DNA from: Blautia sp. MSJ-9
GTDB lineage: Bacteria; Bacillota; Clostridia; Lachnospirales; Lachnospiraceae
DNA length: 64,000 bases
Assembly (NCBI RefSeq): GCF_018919065.1
Contig: NZ_JAHLQG010000017.1
Location: 62,001-126,000 of the forward strand
Direction: 5' to 3'
A program made the position numbers and the translations under genes. Shown here in pieces: positions 16,514-25,636 of the stretch; position 1 is the first letter of the stretch; every line of letters starts with the position of its first letter. The notes beneath the pieces were generated by a model. The model worked only from the letters and a program-made list of their open reading frames with translations. It did no database searches and was not told the DNA's origin.

Positions 16514-17335
16514 TTAAAGAGTCTTTTTATCGTTTTTGTCAAGTGTCTCATTCATGCTTCCCATACGATATCCAAGAATATCCATTGTCACATAAGTAAA
16601 TCCATACTCCTTAAATTTTTTTGCGATATCCTCACGGACATTCTTCTCCAGAAGTTTCGGAAATTCCTCCGGCATAATCTCGATTCTTGCAAGTAATCCG
16701 TGAATACGTACACGAACCTGATGGAATCCATAATCAAGTAAAAGCTGCTCTGCTTTCTCAACCATTCCAAGTTTCTCTTCGCTGATGGTCTCGCCGTATA
16801 CAAATCTGGAAGACAGACAGGCAAAGGACTGCTTATCCCATGTAGGAAGTCCCAGTTCTTTAGAATACTCTCTGATCTCTACTTTCGTCAGCTTCGCTTC
16901 ACGTAATGGACTCTTAACGCCAAGTTCCTTTACTGCGATCAGACCTGGTCTGTAATCGCCGTTGTCATCCATATTGGAACCTTCTACAATATATGCAATT
17001 CCATTCTCTTTCGCAATATCCCCGATTTTCTCAAACAGTTCTTTCTTACATAAGTAACATCTGTTTGGTGGGTTCTGGGAAAATCCCTCAATCTCCAGTT
17101 CTTCAGACTGGCAGATCACATGCTTAACGCCCTCTTTCTCACAGAACGCTTTGGCTTCGTTCAATTCTCTTTTCGGAAAAGAACAGGACTGCGCTGTGAT
17201 CGCGATTGCCTTATCTCCCAGTACATCATGAGCTACTTTTAATAAGAATGTAGAATCTACTCCACTTGAGAAAGCAACTGCTACGCTGCCAAGCTCTTTG
17301 AGGTATTCTTTTAAATGTTCCAGTTTATTTTCCAT
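16514..17335 (-). CDS. larE: LarE-like ATP-dependent sacrificial sulfur transferase
   Basis: A 273-residue PP-loop pyrophosphatase-fold protein (SSGVDST at 23-29). In LarE, ATP adenylates a pyridinium carboxylate and a cysteine supplies sulfur for the nickel-pincer nucleotide of lactate racemase. The site equivalent to the donor Cys of Lactobacillus LarE is Cys173 in WDKQSFACLSSR; an extra pair, Cys93 and Cys96 (RCYLC), might support an iron-sulfur cluster route. No larA, larB or larC is in the window, so the role is unproven and the product could serve another sulfur insertion. An AGGAGG site lies nine bases before the ATG. Confidence 0.82.
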   Translation of the reverse strand: MENKLEHLKEYLKELGSVAVAFSSGVDSTFLLKVAHDVLGDKAIAITAQSCSFPKRELNEAKAFCEKEGVKHVICQSEELEIEGFSQNPPNRCYLCKKELFEKIGDIAKENGIAYIVEGSNMDDNGDYRPGLIAVKELGVKSPLREAKLTKVEIREYSKELGLPTWDKQSFACLSSRFVYGETISEEKLGMVEKAEQLLLDYGFHQVRVRIHGLLARIEIMPEEFPKLLEKNVREDIAKKFKEYGFTYVTMDILGYRMGSMNETLDKNDKKTL

Positions 17336-17441
17336 GGTGGTTAACCTCCTGATTATTCTTCCTTTTGTTATTTCGATTAATCATATCATTAAAGTAGGGT
17401 TTAATGTCAAGAGTATTTTTGCTATATCATTTCCCTGAAGC

Positions 17442-17490
17442 CATAATCAAGCGGATAAAATCATCCGCTTCGCTACTTCATTCGGTTAAA
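17442..17490. repeat. Member B of the dispersed 3'-end repeat (most complete)
   Basis: ATAATCAAGCGGAT and ATCCGCTT form an 8-bp AAGCGGAT/ATCCGCTT hairpin with loop AAAATC, followed by CGCTACTTCATTCGGTTAAA. It directly abuts the stop codon of the minus-strand membrane protein gene. Related copies are at 6064, 14564 and 32115. Confidence 0.6.
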
Positions 17491-18813
17491 TTACTGTAAA
17501 TCTGTCTTTTTATGCGTGGATTTCGCCTTCGGATAAATCTGTTTCATTCTGGCATCGTCGAAGTGTGTATCCACCCACTGTTCTATCTGATTTTGTGCTT
17601 TAACGCCCTGTGCACGCTGGTCATAGCGTATCAGTGCTACAGAAGAAACAATAATGTTACAACACATAAAGACAGTCAGTATCCAGGTAATGATTTTTCC
17701 TGGTTTTACAGGTATTTTTTCAATTAAACCAGAAAGAAGAGGATATGCTTTCTTAAACCATACAACTGCTGCAATCCCCCAGAAAAAGCAGTACAGCAGA
17801 TTAATTCTTCCTCCCAGATTAAACGGCAGTTTACTGTAATCCCAGAATACCTTTCCAAAGAAGATTTCTGTAAATACACTGCACAGATACTCATAAGCTC
17901 CTCCCAGAAAAGTACCTGTCAGAAAGAGAAAGCTCTCACTGCGGTCTTTATATTTATACAAAAACCAGGTAACAAGCGCAAGTGCCAGTCCCCACACAAT
18001 ACTGAATGGTCCCCATACCAGACTGCTCCGGCTCATCCAGTAACCCATTGTAATCCGGCAGAAAGCTGTTTCAATAATATCTCCCAGAAATGCCCCTATG
18101 ATAAATAACAGCATCAGTTTATAAAAACCACAGCCCTGTGCAAAAACATTCTCTGCTGCCGTGTTCTCTGCTGACTGCATTTTCTGCACTTTTGGATAGG
18201 CTTTGTGGATTCTTCGTTCAATCCAGTCTGTAATCCATAAAGTCAGATGTCCGCTTACTTTATCAAGCTGTTCATTCGCCGCCGCACATTGTTCCAGATA
18301 TGGTCCTTTTTTTATCAGTAAAAGATATGAAGCCGTAATATCTACAATCATTAATATGATCAAGACCAACAATACAATATGTGATAATACGGATGGAAAA
18401 ACAGATAACAGTTTCCATGTCAGCTTATTTCCCCACCTGACCACTATGTATCCAAAAATGCCCCACAAAGCAGATGCCGGCAGACAGATATATCCATCCA
18501 GATTCCATTTAACCCCGGAATAGTCCCACCATCTCTCCTTAAACGCCTTTTCAATCAGGTGGCCTCCAACCCACTCCATCACTGTCGCATAGATCATCGA
18601 ATACCAGAACAGCCAGAACCCCGTCAGTTCCTGCAGACCAACGGAAATGATCACCGCTGTAATTCCATACATTACACAAAATGGCCCGTTCACAAGACCT
18701 CGGTTAGAAAACTTACGCTGCTTCAAAGTAGCTGTCACCGTCTCCAGAACCCACCCCAGAAACGAATAAACAAAAAACAGCCAAAGCAACTCATAACCGG
18801 AAAAAATGTTCAT
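17491..18813 (-). CDS. Duplicated CmpB-type membrane protein (putative ABC transporter permease family)
   Basis: This 440-residue protein contains two copies of the four- to five-helix unit annotated as ABC_trans_CmpB: about 8-160 (FFVYSFLGWVLETV, NGPFCVMYG) and about 235-395 (FIIGAFLGDIIETA, WGPFSIVWG, YLCSVFTEIFFG). A charged segment of about 60 residues lies between them. Most family members have one unit, so this is an internal duplication. The name ABC permease is historical; no ATPase is adjacent and the function is unknown. The start is ATG 18811-18813 after AAAGGAG; the upstream in-frame ATG lacks a site. Confidence 0.8.
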   Translation of the reverse strand: MNIFSGYELLWLFFVYSFLGWVLETVTATLKQRKFSNRGLVNGPFCVMYGITAVIISVGLQELTGFWLFWYSMIYATVMEWVGGHLIEKAFKERWWDYSGVKWNLDGYICLPASALWGIFGYIVVRWGNKLTWKLLSVFPSVLSHIVLLVLIILMIVDITASYLLLIKKGPYLEQCAAANEQLDKVSGHLTLWITDWIERRIHKAYPKVQKMQSAENTAAENVFAQGCGFYKLMLLFIIGAFLGDIIETAFCRITMGYWMSRSSLVWGPFSIVWGLALALVTWFLYKYKDRSESFLFLTGTFLGGAYEYLCSVFTEIFFGKVFWDYSKLPFNLGGRINLLYCFFWGIAAVVWFKKAYPLLSGLIEKIPVKPGKIITWILTVFMCCNIIVSSVALIRYDQRAQGVKAQNQIEQWVDTHFDDARMKQIYPKAKSTHKKTDLQ

Positions 18814-19067
18814 TTGTAAAATAACTCCTTTTTCTATTATATCTGGACTATTTCCAAACACCACTTTCTCTCTATTATACTGTCTGTTATATAATTCAGC
18901 AATTCATTTTTACTTGTTTCCTGTCAGTTTGTTTACTTTTTCTTTGTGTCACAAATTACTTTAAGGCTTTTTACATTTCTCTTAGAAAAATTCAGCAGAT
19001 AGAATCTGTATTTCTACCCTGAAGGGATTAAAATATATATCAAACTGATATATTGGAGGACAACGGT

Positions 19068-19278
19068 ATGAGCGTAAATTACAGAGCTGAACTTGTAGAC
19101 ATCCATCGGATTTTCACCGGATATCACTGCAAAACCAGATATTGATTACGGTACCGTAACCGACCAGATGACTGTATGTGACGTAGTCTTTCATCTCGCA
19201 GAAACAGAATTTTTAAAAAGCTGTGCCGCCCATGGCGCAAAAACCGTAAACGGTCTCGGTATGCTCGCATGTTCATAA
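19068..19278 (+). pseudogene. aroE: Shikimate dehydrogenase remnant
   Basis: A good GGAGGA site and ATG lead into MSVNYRAELVD, resembling the start of clostridial AroE. After about 30 bases the homology jumps in another frame to the C-terminal part: MTVCDVVF, ETEFLKSCAAHGAKTVNGLG and MLA, then a stop at 19276. Most of the about 290-residue enzyme is missing. The hairpin ATATATCA/TGATATAT lies just before the ribosome site. Confidence 0.7.
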
Positions 19279-19619
19279 AGAACATTCTTTGAAAACCCTG
19301 GAAGTTCCCGTCTTCCTGTCACTTCCTCTGCCAGATCAAGCATAATACTCTTAGAAATATTAAATCCCCGGTAATCAAAAGTTCCATCATCACTTTGAAC
19401 GCAAGCATGATTATCTCCAGGATTAAAAAGGACTACATTCCCACACTCTATGCCATACTCTTTATTCCGACAAGATAAAGTCCGCTATCCTTTTTCAACA
19501 AACCCTATCACATAATGCTCATGAAAATGATTCGGTAAGGGCTGCGCAATTCCCTCAAAACGATAAGCTTCAATCCGAAGTTCCTCATCATACACTATTG
19601 TCCGTATTTCTTTTTTCAT
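19279..19619 (-). pseudogene. AraC-family regulator remnant (cupin domain only)
   Basis: Reading from an ATG at 19617-19619, the product starts MKKEIRTIVYDEELRIEAYR and continues through PNHFHEHYVIGFVEKG to an in-frame TAG, then VVLFNPGDNHACVQSDDGTF and LDLAEEVTGRREL. This is the arabinose-binding-like cupin of an AraC regulator. The C-terminal helix-turn-helix domains are absent: the sequence ends against the aroE remnant on the opposite strand. One nonsense codon plus truncation make it nonfunctional. Confidence 0.75.
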
Positions 19620-19727
19620 GTTACTTTCTCTCCTCTTTTCCGTGTTTTATTTTATTCCTAAGGCATTAGAAAGTCTTGTAAAATATCTTCAGATTGTTCA
19701 AAATATTTCGCCATTTTATTTATCCAT

Positions 19728-19792
19728 AGAAAAAGGCTCCGAAAACCTCATAATCACTAGAAAATAAAGTGTTTATGAGGCTTTCAGAGCCT
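19728..19792 (-). terminator. Terminator of tsf
   Basis: A long hairpin with arms AGGCTC-GAAA-CCTCATAA (19734-19753) and TTTATGAGG-TTTC-GAGCCT (19772-19792), interrupted by small mismatches, is followed on the minus strand by CTTTTTC. Confidence 0.85.
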
Positions 19793-19829
19793 CTATAAAT
19801 TCTGGTTCAGTTTACAATCGAAACTTCGC

Positions 19830-20768
19830 TTAAGCGTTCATCTGCTTTGCAACTTCTTCTGCAAAGTTTTCTTCTTTCTTTTCGATACCATCGCCTGTCT
19901 CGTAACGTACGAAACCTTTAACAGTAATCTTAGCGCCGTTTTCTTTAGCAACCTGCTCTACGTATTTAGCTACAGACTGTTTTCCGTCTTCAGCTTTAAC
20001 GTATGTCTGGTCAAGGAGGCAGATTTCTTTAAGCTCTTTTTTGATACGTCCTGTGATCATTCCTTCGATAACCTTAGCTGGTTTCTGGGATTCTTTCGGA
20101 TCGTTCTGGATCTGAGCCATAAGGATTTCTTTCTCATGCTCGATGTATTCTGCGCTTACTTCGCTGTCGCTTGTGTACTGTGGTTTCAGAGCTGCAATCT
20201 GCATTGCTACGTTCTTAGCCATTTCTTTAACAGCATCGTTAACTACGTCTGTTTCAACGTCTACAAGAACACCGATCTTACCGCCCATATGTGTATAGGA
20301 AGCAACGAAACCATTCTCTTCTGTAACCTGAGCAAATCTTCTGATGTTCATGTTCTCGCCGATAACTGCGATCTGAGCTGCAAGAGCTTCTTTAACAGTC
20401 TTAGTTGTATCAAGTGCCCATGCTTCTGCAAGGAAAGCATCGATATCTGCTGCTGTTGTGTTCATAGCCTGAGCTGCTACATCTGCTACGTAGTTCTGGA
20501 ATTTTTCATTCTTAGCTACGAAGTCTGTCTCAGCGTTAACTTCTACAACAACTGCTTTCTTTCCGTCTTCGGAAACTAAAGTTTTGCAAAGACCTTCTGC
20601 TGCTACACGGCTTGCTTTCTTCTGTGCTGTAGCAAGACCTTTTTCGCGAAGGAATTCTACTGCTTTATCCATATCACCTTCTGTAGCTGTAAGAGCTTTC
20701 TTACAATCCATCATTCCGGCGCCGGTCATTTCTCTTAATTCTTTTACCTGTGCTGCTGTGATAGCCAT
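19830..20768 (-). CDS. tsf: Translation elongation factor Ts
   Basis: A 312-residue guanine nucleotide exchange factor for EF-Tu. The N-terminal UBA-like helix region (VKELREMTGAGMMDCKKAL) and the core signature EVNAETDFVAKNEKFQNYV are characteristic, and TDF contacts the EF-Tu nucleotide site. The C-terminal dimerisation half is complete. It follows rpsB in the usual order; about 100 bases and a perfect hairpin separate them, which could tune relative expression. Confidence 0.98.
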   Translation of the reverse strand: MAITAAQVKELREMTGAGMMDCKKALTATEGDMDKAVEFLREKGLATAQKKASRVAAEGLCKTLVSEDGKKAVVVEVNAETDFVAKNEKFQNYVADVAAQAMNTTAADIDAFLAEAWALDTTKTVKEALAAQIAVIGENMNIRRFAQVTEENGFVASYTHMGGKIGVLVDVETDVVNDAVKEMAKNVAMQIAALKPQYTSDSEVSAEYIEHEKEILMAQIQNDPKESQKPAKVIEGMITGRIKKELKEICLLDQTYVKAEDGKQSVAKYVEQVAKENGAKITVKGFVRYETGDGIEKKEENFAEEVAKQMNA

Positions 20769-20828
20769 TTCATTTTCCTCCTGAATAATATTCGTAAATC
20801 GCCCGGAGAGGCTTTTCCTTTTTCAATG

Positions 20829-20854
20829 ACAGGAAAGCCTGTCGGCTTTCCTGT
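20829..20854 (-). terminator. Perfect 11-bp hairpin between rpsB and tsf
   Basis: ACAGGAAAGCC (20829-20839), a 4-base loop and GGCTTTCCTGT (20844-20854). The T-tract in the minus direction is poor, so attenuation or RNA processing is as likely as termination. Confidence 0.55.
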
Positions 20855-20868
20855 ACTGGTTCAAAAAA

Positions 20869-21612
20869 TTATTCTTCTGTAGCTGCGAACTCTTCAGATT
20901 CAGCTTCGATTTCGCCGTCTGCATCTGCAGTACCCTGTTTTGCTTCGATAACAGCGTCTGCCATTTTGGAAACGATTAATTTTACTGCACGGATTGCATC
21001 ATCGTTACCCGGGATTACATAATCCAGTTCTTCTGGATCGCAGTTTGTATCGCAGATACCGATAAGCGGGATTCCTAATGTATGAGCTTCCTGTACGCAG
21101 ATTCTTTCTTTCTTAGGATCTACGATGAAGATTGCATCTGGAAGTCTCTTCATTTCTTTGATACCGCCTAAGTTCTTCTGTAACTTAACGAGTTCTTTTT
21201 TCAGTTCGATAACTTCTTTTTTAGGAAGAACGTCAAATGTTCCATCAGCTTCCATAGCTTCGATTTCTTTCAGTCTTGCAATACGGCTCTGGATAGTTTT
21301 GAAGTTTGTAAGCATACCGCCTAACCATCTCTCGTTTACATAGAACTGTCCGCAACGCTCTGCTTCTGTTTTGATAGCATCCTGAGCCTGTTTCTTTGTT
21401 CCTACGAATAAGATGTTTCCGCCGTCTGCTACGATATCAGCGATTGCATTGTAAGCATCGTCAACCATGCCTACAGACTGCTGTAAGTCGATGATGTAGA
21501 TACCGTTTCTCTCTGTGTAGATGTATGGAGCCATTTTAGGGTTCCATCTTCTTGTCTGATGTCCGAAATGTACGCCTGCTTCTAAAAGCTGTTTCATTGA
21601 AATAACGCTCAT
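20869..21612 (-). CDS. rpsB: 30S ribosomal protein S2
   Basis: The 247-residue small-subunit protein begins [20 protein letters not shown], the classic S2 signature, and continues with [20 protein letters not shown] and [16 protein letters not shown]. The end is an acidic tail ([10 protein letters not shown]). Its leader of about 145 bases is G/C-rich with several possible hairpins and might carry autoregulation, but no known leader class was identified. Confidence 0.98.
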   Translation of the reverse strand: MSVISMKQLLEAGVHFGHQTRRWNPKMAPYIYTERNGIYIIDLQQSVGMVDDAYNAIADIVADGGNILFVGTKKQAQDAIKTEAERCGQFYVNERWLGGMLTNFKTIQSRIARLKEIEAMEADGTFDVLPKKEVIELKKELVKLQKNLGGIKEMKRLPDAIFIVDPKKERICVQEAHTLGIPLIGICDTNCDPEELDYVIPGNDDAIRAVKLIVSKMADAVIEAKQGTADADGEIEAESEEFAATEE

Positions 21613-21757
21613 GTTTGTTCTCCTTTTTGGTTAATTTCTTCCGCCCGGTTCTCTTTCCTGGGGACCCAGCCTCACACCGCAGGGCACCATCCACGGGAAT
21701 CTCCGAACGTGTATATTTTTGCATACGCAATAGATGCGCATGACTCGCAACTTCTGT

Positions 21758-21787
21758 AGTATAGCATACAAAAACCCTCCATGTAAA
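21758..21787 (-). promoter_or_regulatory. Promoter of rpsB-tsf, with its -35 inside the upstream terminator loop
   Basis: TTTACA (21782-21787), 18 bases, TATACT (21758-21763) on the minus strand. The -35 is in the loop of the terminator hairpin of the preceding gene. Confidence 0.6.
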
Positions 21788-21798
21788 GAGGGTTTTTT
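21770..21798 (-). terminator. Terminator of the GntR-ABC-pseudouridine synthase operon
   Basis: AAAAACCCTC and GAGGGTTTTT form a 10-bp stem with an 8-base loop, followed by T in the minus direction. Confidence 0.85.
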
Positions 21799-21937
21799 GC
21801 AAATTTTTTATTATTTTTACAGTTTCTTCCAGGTTCTGATCTGCTTCTGACAAACTCAGTTTCCTGCACTTTACCGACACATGTTATAATGTCCATTATA
21901 TCAGCGGACAATCAACCATGTATTCTTACAATTTTAC

Positions 21938-22705
21938 TTATTTTGTGACAACACTTTCTTTTAATCTCTTTTCTTCTTCTGCAGTCAACTGTCGGCATTC
22001 GCCTCTTTTGAGATCATCCGGCAATGTCAATACTCCCATGGAAATTCGTTTCAGATAGACGACTTTCTTTCCTACTGCTTCTGTCATTCGCTTGACCTGA
22101 TGGAATTTCCCCTCTTTGATCGTAAGCTGAATTTCTGATGACCATCCTGACGGGTACTGTTCCAGTTCTGTCTCTTCAACTTTTCTTGTACTGAGGATCT
22201 CCAGTTTTGCCGGCATTGTGGGATTTTTTTCTCCGATTTCCAGACCATCTGCGAAGCGCTGCACATCCTCTTTGGTCATACATCCGTCTGTAACCGCATA
22301 ATAGGTCTTGTCCACATGTTTCTTTGGAGAAAGCAATTCATGCGCCAGTGCTCCGTCGTCTGTGATCAGAAGCAGTCCTTCCGTATCTTTGTCCAGTCTT
22401 CCCACCGGAAACAGGCCTTTTCTGTCTGATGCTACAAGTTTCATCACTGTTTTGTCCCGCTTATCTTCTGTGGCACTAACATACCCTGCCGGTTTGTGCA
22501 GAAGATAATAGACAAATTCCGGTGCCTGGGAAATTCTGTTTCCGTCCAGAACTACTTCATCCTCTTCACTGACCTTGATCTCCGATTTCTTTGCAGGTAC
22601 ACCATTGACCTGGACCTTTCCTTTTTGAATATATTTTTTTACCTCACTTCTGGTTCCTGCTCCTGCATCTGCCAGGAACTTGTCCAGACGAACTGCTTTC
22701 TTCAT
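21938..22705 (-). CDS. RsuA/RluB-family pseudouridine synthase
   Basis: A 255-residue enzyme that isomerises a specific uridine in rRNA. An N-terminal S4 RNA-binding domain (RLDKFLADAGAGTRSEVKKY) is followed by the catalytic domain with GRLDKDTEGLLLIT; Asp105 is the expected nucleophile. The C-terminal KEGKFHQVKRM fits the family. RsuA (16S) and RluB (23S) types cannot be separated confidently here. The start ATG overlaps the stop of the ABC permease (ATGA), with the ribosome site inside the last codons, so it is translationally coupled to a transporter operon. Confidence 0.92.
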   Translation of the reverse strand: MKKAVRLDKFLADAGAGTRSEVKKYIQKGKVQVNGVPAKKSEIKVSEEDEVVLDGNRISQAPEFVYYLLHKPAGYVSATEDKRDKTVMKLVASDRKGLFPVGRLDKDTEGLLLITDDGALAHELLSPKKHVDKTYYAVTDGCMTKEDVQRFADGLEIGEKNPTMPAKLEILSTRKVEETELEQYPSGWSSEIQLTIKEGKFHQVKRMTEAVGKKVVYLKRISMGVLTLPDDLKRGECRQLTAEEEKRLKESVVTK

Positions 22706-24759
22706 TCTTCTTCCTCGCCAGTTTCTACTATTTTCTTTATAAATTCCGGCTCTTTCGCTTTCAGTACAGCAAACTCTATTCCGTTTAGCGATTCTCCGGC
22801 AGACTCTGTACTGTTCAGAGCCACTTTCACACTCACACCCGCCTCCGTTTCCAGCCATGCCGGACACTCCCATTCACGGATCAGGCTCTGGGCTAATTCT
22901 TCTTTCTGTTCAGGATCTGTGACATCCATTTCTTCTGCATTATATGTCACTGAATAATCGTACTGTTTCAGATTTTCTTTTTCCATAACAAAAGCATAAC
23001 CTTTTTCTTTCAGGAAAACAAGTGTCCGCTTAAATGTCGGGAAAATATATCTTCCTACTTCTGCATAGGATTCCGGTGCAATATGCTCATCCATATCTGC
23101 ATAGGAAGTAGCGTAAAGCTCCATCTGTCCACACGGGATTCCTATAAGTTCCTGCGGTGAGGCTTCTGCTATATCCTGTTTCAGCAGATCCAGCAGCTTC
23201 TGACTGTCAGATTTTTCCAATGTTACAGAGTACTGATCATCTAATTCATTTAAAGGATCTACTGTTATAAAAGACACTTTCTGTCTGTACTTTTCCAGAA
23301 TATCATATTTATTATCTTTTAATGTTCCCTGCTCATAGCATGCTTCCAGCAGTCTGCCAAGCTGCTCCGCTGTCACTATATATTGTCTGGTAATATCGAA
23401 ACCGCTCTTCTTTTTAAACTGAACTCCTATTTCTGTTCCGCTGCATTCCTTACTGTTCTGATAAGACGCAATTTCTTTTAACACTTCATAGATTTTATCT
23501 GACATTCCTGCATCTGTCCATCTGCCATAATTTCCGCCCATGAAATAAAAGAGTCTGTCCAGTTTATATGAACCAGAACTCACTTCCATCTGCGGTTCAT
23601 TCACACTCTCAGTTCCTATCCACTCCAGATTCAGACTGATTCCCTCAGTTTTTGCCATTGTCGGAATTCTTGTATCATATCCGATGGCATCTGTGTGTAA
23701 TATCCAGGCACTGACAGCTACACATATTCCCAAAAGCAGAAGCTGCAGCTTATGTGCTGCCATTTTACGGAAATCCATTGCAAAAATAACCTGCAAAATT
23801 CCATAAAATACAACTGTCCCCAGCACAAGCCCGAATATCCACCAGCCAGTCCTGTTCTCTTCTGGTCCGATCAGCGCAAACATCGTTCCAATTGCCAGAG
23901 CAGCAGGGATTACGACCATAAACAAAAGGATTGGTTCCAGAAATCCGTAAACAAAAGATTTTCCTGTTTTCTCAGCTGGACGCTTTGTATATGCCAGATA
24001 TGCACATACTGCCAGAACAATCAGAAGCAATATCCCGCCCACTATAATGATCCAGAAATTCTTTTGTCCTGAATAAGTCCGCAATGCCACGGAAATAGAT
24101 ACAGGTGAAAGAAAAACAGATATCTTTTCTGCCATTCCCTCTTTAAGTCCCATATTCGTTCTGAAATACATCATTTCCAGCACCCATAAAAGAATGCCCA
24201 GTACCGGTCCGTAAAGGAAAACACAGCATAATGACAGAATACCTGCCAGAACATTTCCCGCAATTGCCAGTGCCAACACTGCTCCGAAATACAGCAGCAG
24301 ATACATAAGCAAATGTTCCAGAAACATTTTCCCCGCTGCCGTGATCAGATGACTACCATGTCCTTTGCTGACTGCGATCGCCATTGTGATCAGTTCCATG
24401 ATCACATATGGAACCAGATACAGCACCAGACCTCTGATTGCTTTTTCCCAAAAGAACCTGCTTCTTGTTACCGGAAGACTGTGATAAAAATCAATCTTAT
24501 CTCTGGAAAAAAGATACCAGAATTCATTCAGGGCATTTACAACGGCCGCAAGCATTGTAACCAAAAAGCCTGGAACTATCAGATAGGAACAGATCATGGC
24601 AAAAGTCATCCTGTGGATTTCATCCGTCTGATTTCCGATCAGCATCAGTTCTGCTACCGGAAATGCAACCATAAACCCCAGTAACAACAGCACCAGAATC
24701 CAGGTACTGCCTTTTAAGCTGCTTCTTAATGATCTACCAGAAAATGTTTTTGACTTCAT
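22702..24759 (-). CDS. ABC transporter permease with large C-terminal extracellular domain
   Basis: The 685-residue protein has about ten membrane segments in residues 20-370 (starting STWILVLLLLGFMVAFPVAE), then about 300 mostly soluble residues to an acidic end (VETGEEEE). It resembles Lachnospiraceae ABC-2-type permeases paired with YtrB-like ATPases; the soluble part may be the DUF6449-type domain, but this is recalled rather than tested. Its ATG overlaps the ATPase gene by 26 bases, with GGAGG inside that gene. Residues 400-680 contain many Lys, Glu and Tyr and could sense or bind a cell-surface ligand. Confidence 0.8.
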   Translation of the reverse strand: MKSKTFSGRSLRSSLKGSTWILVLLLLGFMVAFPVAELMLIGNQTDEIHRMTFAMICSYLIVPGFLVTMLAAVVNALNEFWYLFSRDKIDFYHSLPVTRSRFFWEKAIRGLVLYLVPYVIMELITMAIAVSKGHGSHLITAAGKMFLEHLLMYLLLYFGAVLALAIAGNVLAGILSLCCVFLYGPVLGILLWVLEMMYFRTNMGLKEGMAEKISVFLSPVSISVALRTYSGQKNFWIIIVGGILLLIVLAVCAYLAYTKRPAEKTGKSFVYGFLEPILLFMVVIPAALAIGTMFALIGPEENRTGWWIFGLVLGTVVFYGILQVIFAMDFRKMAAHKLQLLLLGICVAVSAWILHTDAIGYDTRIPTMAKTEGISLNLEWIGTESVNEPQMEVSSGSYKLDRLFYFMGGNYGRWTDAGMSDKIYEVLKEIASYQNSKECSGTEIGVQFKKKSGFDITRQYIVTAEQLGRLLEACYEQGTLKDNKYDILEKYRQKVSFITVDPLNELDDQYSVTLEKSDSQKLLDLLKQDIAEASPQELIGIPCGQMELYATSYADMDEHIAPESYAEVGRYIFPTFKRTLVFLKEKGYAFVMEKENLKQYDYSVTYNAEEMDVTDPEQKEELAQSLIREWECPAWLETEAGVSVKVALNSTESAGESLNGIEFAVLKAKEPEFIKKIVETGEEEE

Positions 24760-25636
24760 AGCCTGCCACCTCCGTTTCGCTGATAAATATCTCCTCCAGT
24801 GTCAATGGAATCACTTCGCAGAATATTGGATTCTGTGTCTGTACTTTCTGAAGTATTTCTTCTCTGGTCCCTCTTGCAGTAAGTATCAGAAGTGATCCCT
24901 GATGTTCTTTCTTTAAAACGTCCAATTCTTTCAAAAGTGCTTCTTCTTTTGTCTGATCCGGCAGTACACACTGGATCTTATGGATATGGAATTTCATGTC
25001 TTCCAGTTCTCTGGATAAAAGAATTCCTCCTTTGTGCAGGAGTCCTACATGGTCACACACGTCCTCCAGTTCTCTCATATTATGAGATGCGATCACCGGG
25101 GTAAAATCCCGATTCATGATTTCAGACACAAACAGACTCTTTACTGCCTGACGCATGACCGGATCAAGTCCATCGAACGTTTCATCGCATAACAGATATT
25201 TTGTCCCTGCACTGATTCCCATAATGACCAGAAGCTGTTTCTTCATTCCCTTGCTGTAGGAACTGATCCTGCGTTTCTCATCCAGATGAAACTGGTCCAT
25301 TAATTTACTGTAACGGTCAGTCATAAAGTCCGGATAATATTCTCTGTAGAAATCTTTCAGATCTGCTGCCGTATATCCCTGTGGAAAATATCCACCGTCT
25401 GAAATGTAAAATATCTGCTGTTTTATCTTTTCATTCTCATAGACCGGTTCCTGATCCACCAGGATTTCTCCTTCGTCCGGCTTTATCACTCCGGCAGCCA
25501 TTCGAAGCAGCGTGCTCTTTCCTGCACCGTTGGTCCCTACCAGTCCGAAAATCTGGTGTTCACCGATTTCCATTGATACATGGTCAATGGCATGGATCTC
25601 TCCGAAAGCTTTACTGCAGTTTCTGATCTCTATCAT
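24734..25636 (-). CDS. ABC transporter ATP-binding protein, YtrB-like
   Basis: A 300-residue ATPase subunit. Walker A is GTNGAGKST, the signature region is ISSYSKGMKKQL, Walker B is YLLCDETFDGLDPV with Glu, and the switch His is IASHNMREL. Its length, with a C-terminal extension of about 80 residues, is typical of efflux or antibiotic-resistance ATPases controlled by GntR/YtrA repressors. The start overlaps the GntR stop (ATGA), so the regulator, ATPase and permease form one transcript. Confidence 0.92.
   Translation of the reverse strand: MIEIRNCSKAFGEIHAIDHVSMEIGEHQIFGLVGTNGAGKSTLLRMAAGVIKPDEGEILVDQEPVYENEKIKQQIFYISDGGYFPQGYTAADLKDFYREYYPDFMTDRYSKLMDQFHLDEKRRISSYSKGMKKQLLVIMGISAGTKYLLCDETFDGLDPVMRQAVKSLFVSEIMNRDFTPVIASHNMRELEDVCDHVGLLHKGGILLSRELEDMKFHIHKIQCVLPDQTKEEALLKELDVLKKEHQGSLLILTARGTREEILQKVQTQNPIFCEVIPLTLEEIFISETEVAGYEVKNIFW

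Noticed and set aside
21613-21757. A known ribosomal-protein leader motif upstream of rpsB
   Set aside because: The leader is G/C-rich and foldable, but I could not match it to any described Firmicutes leader class.
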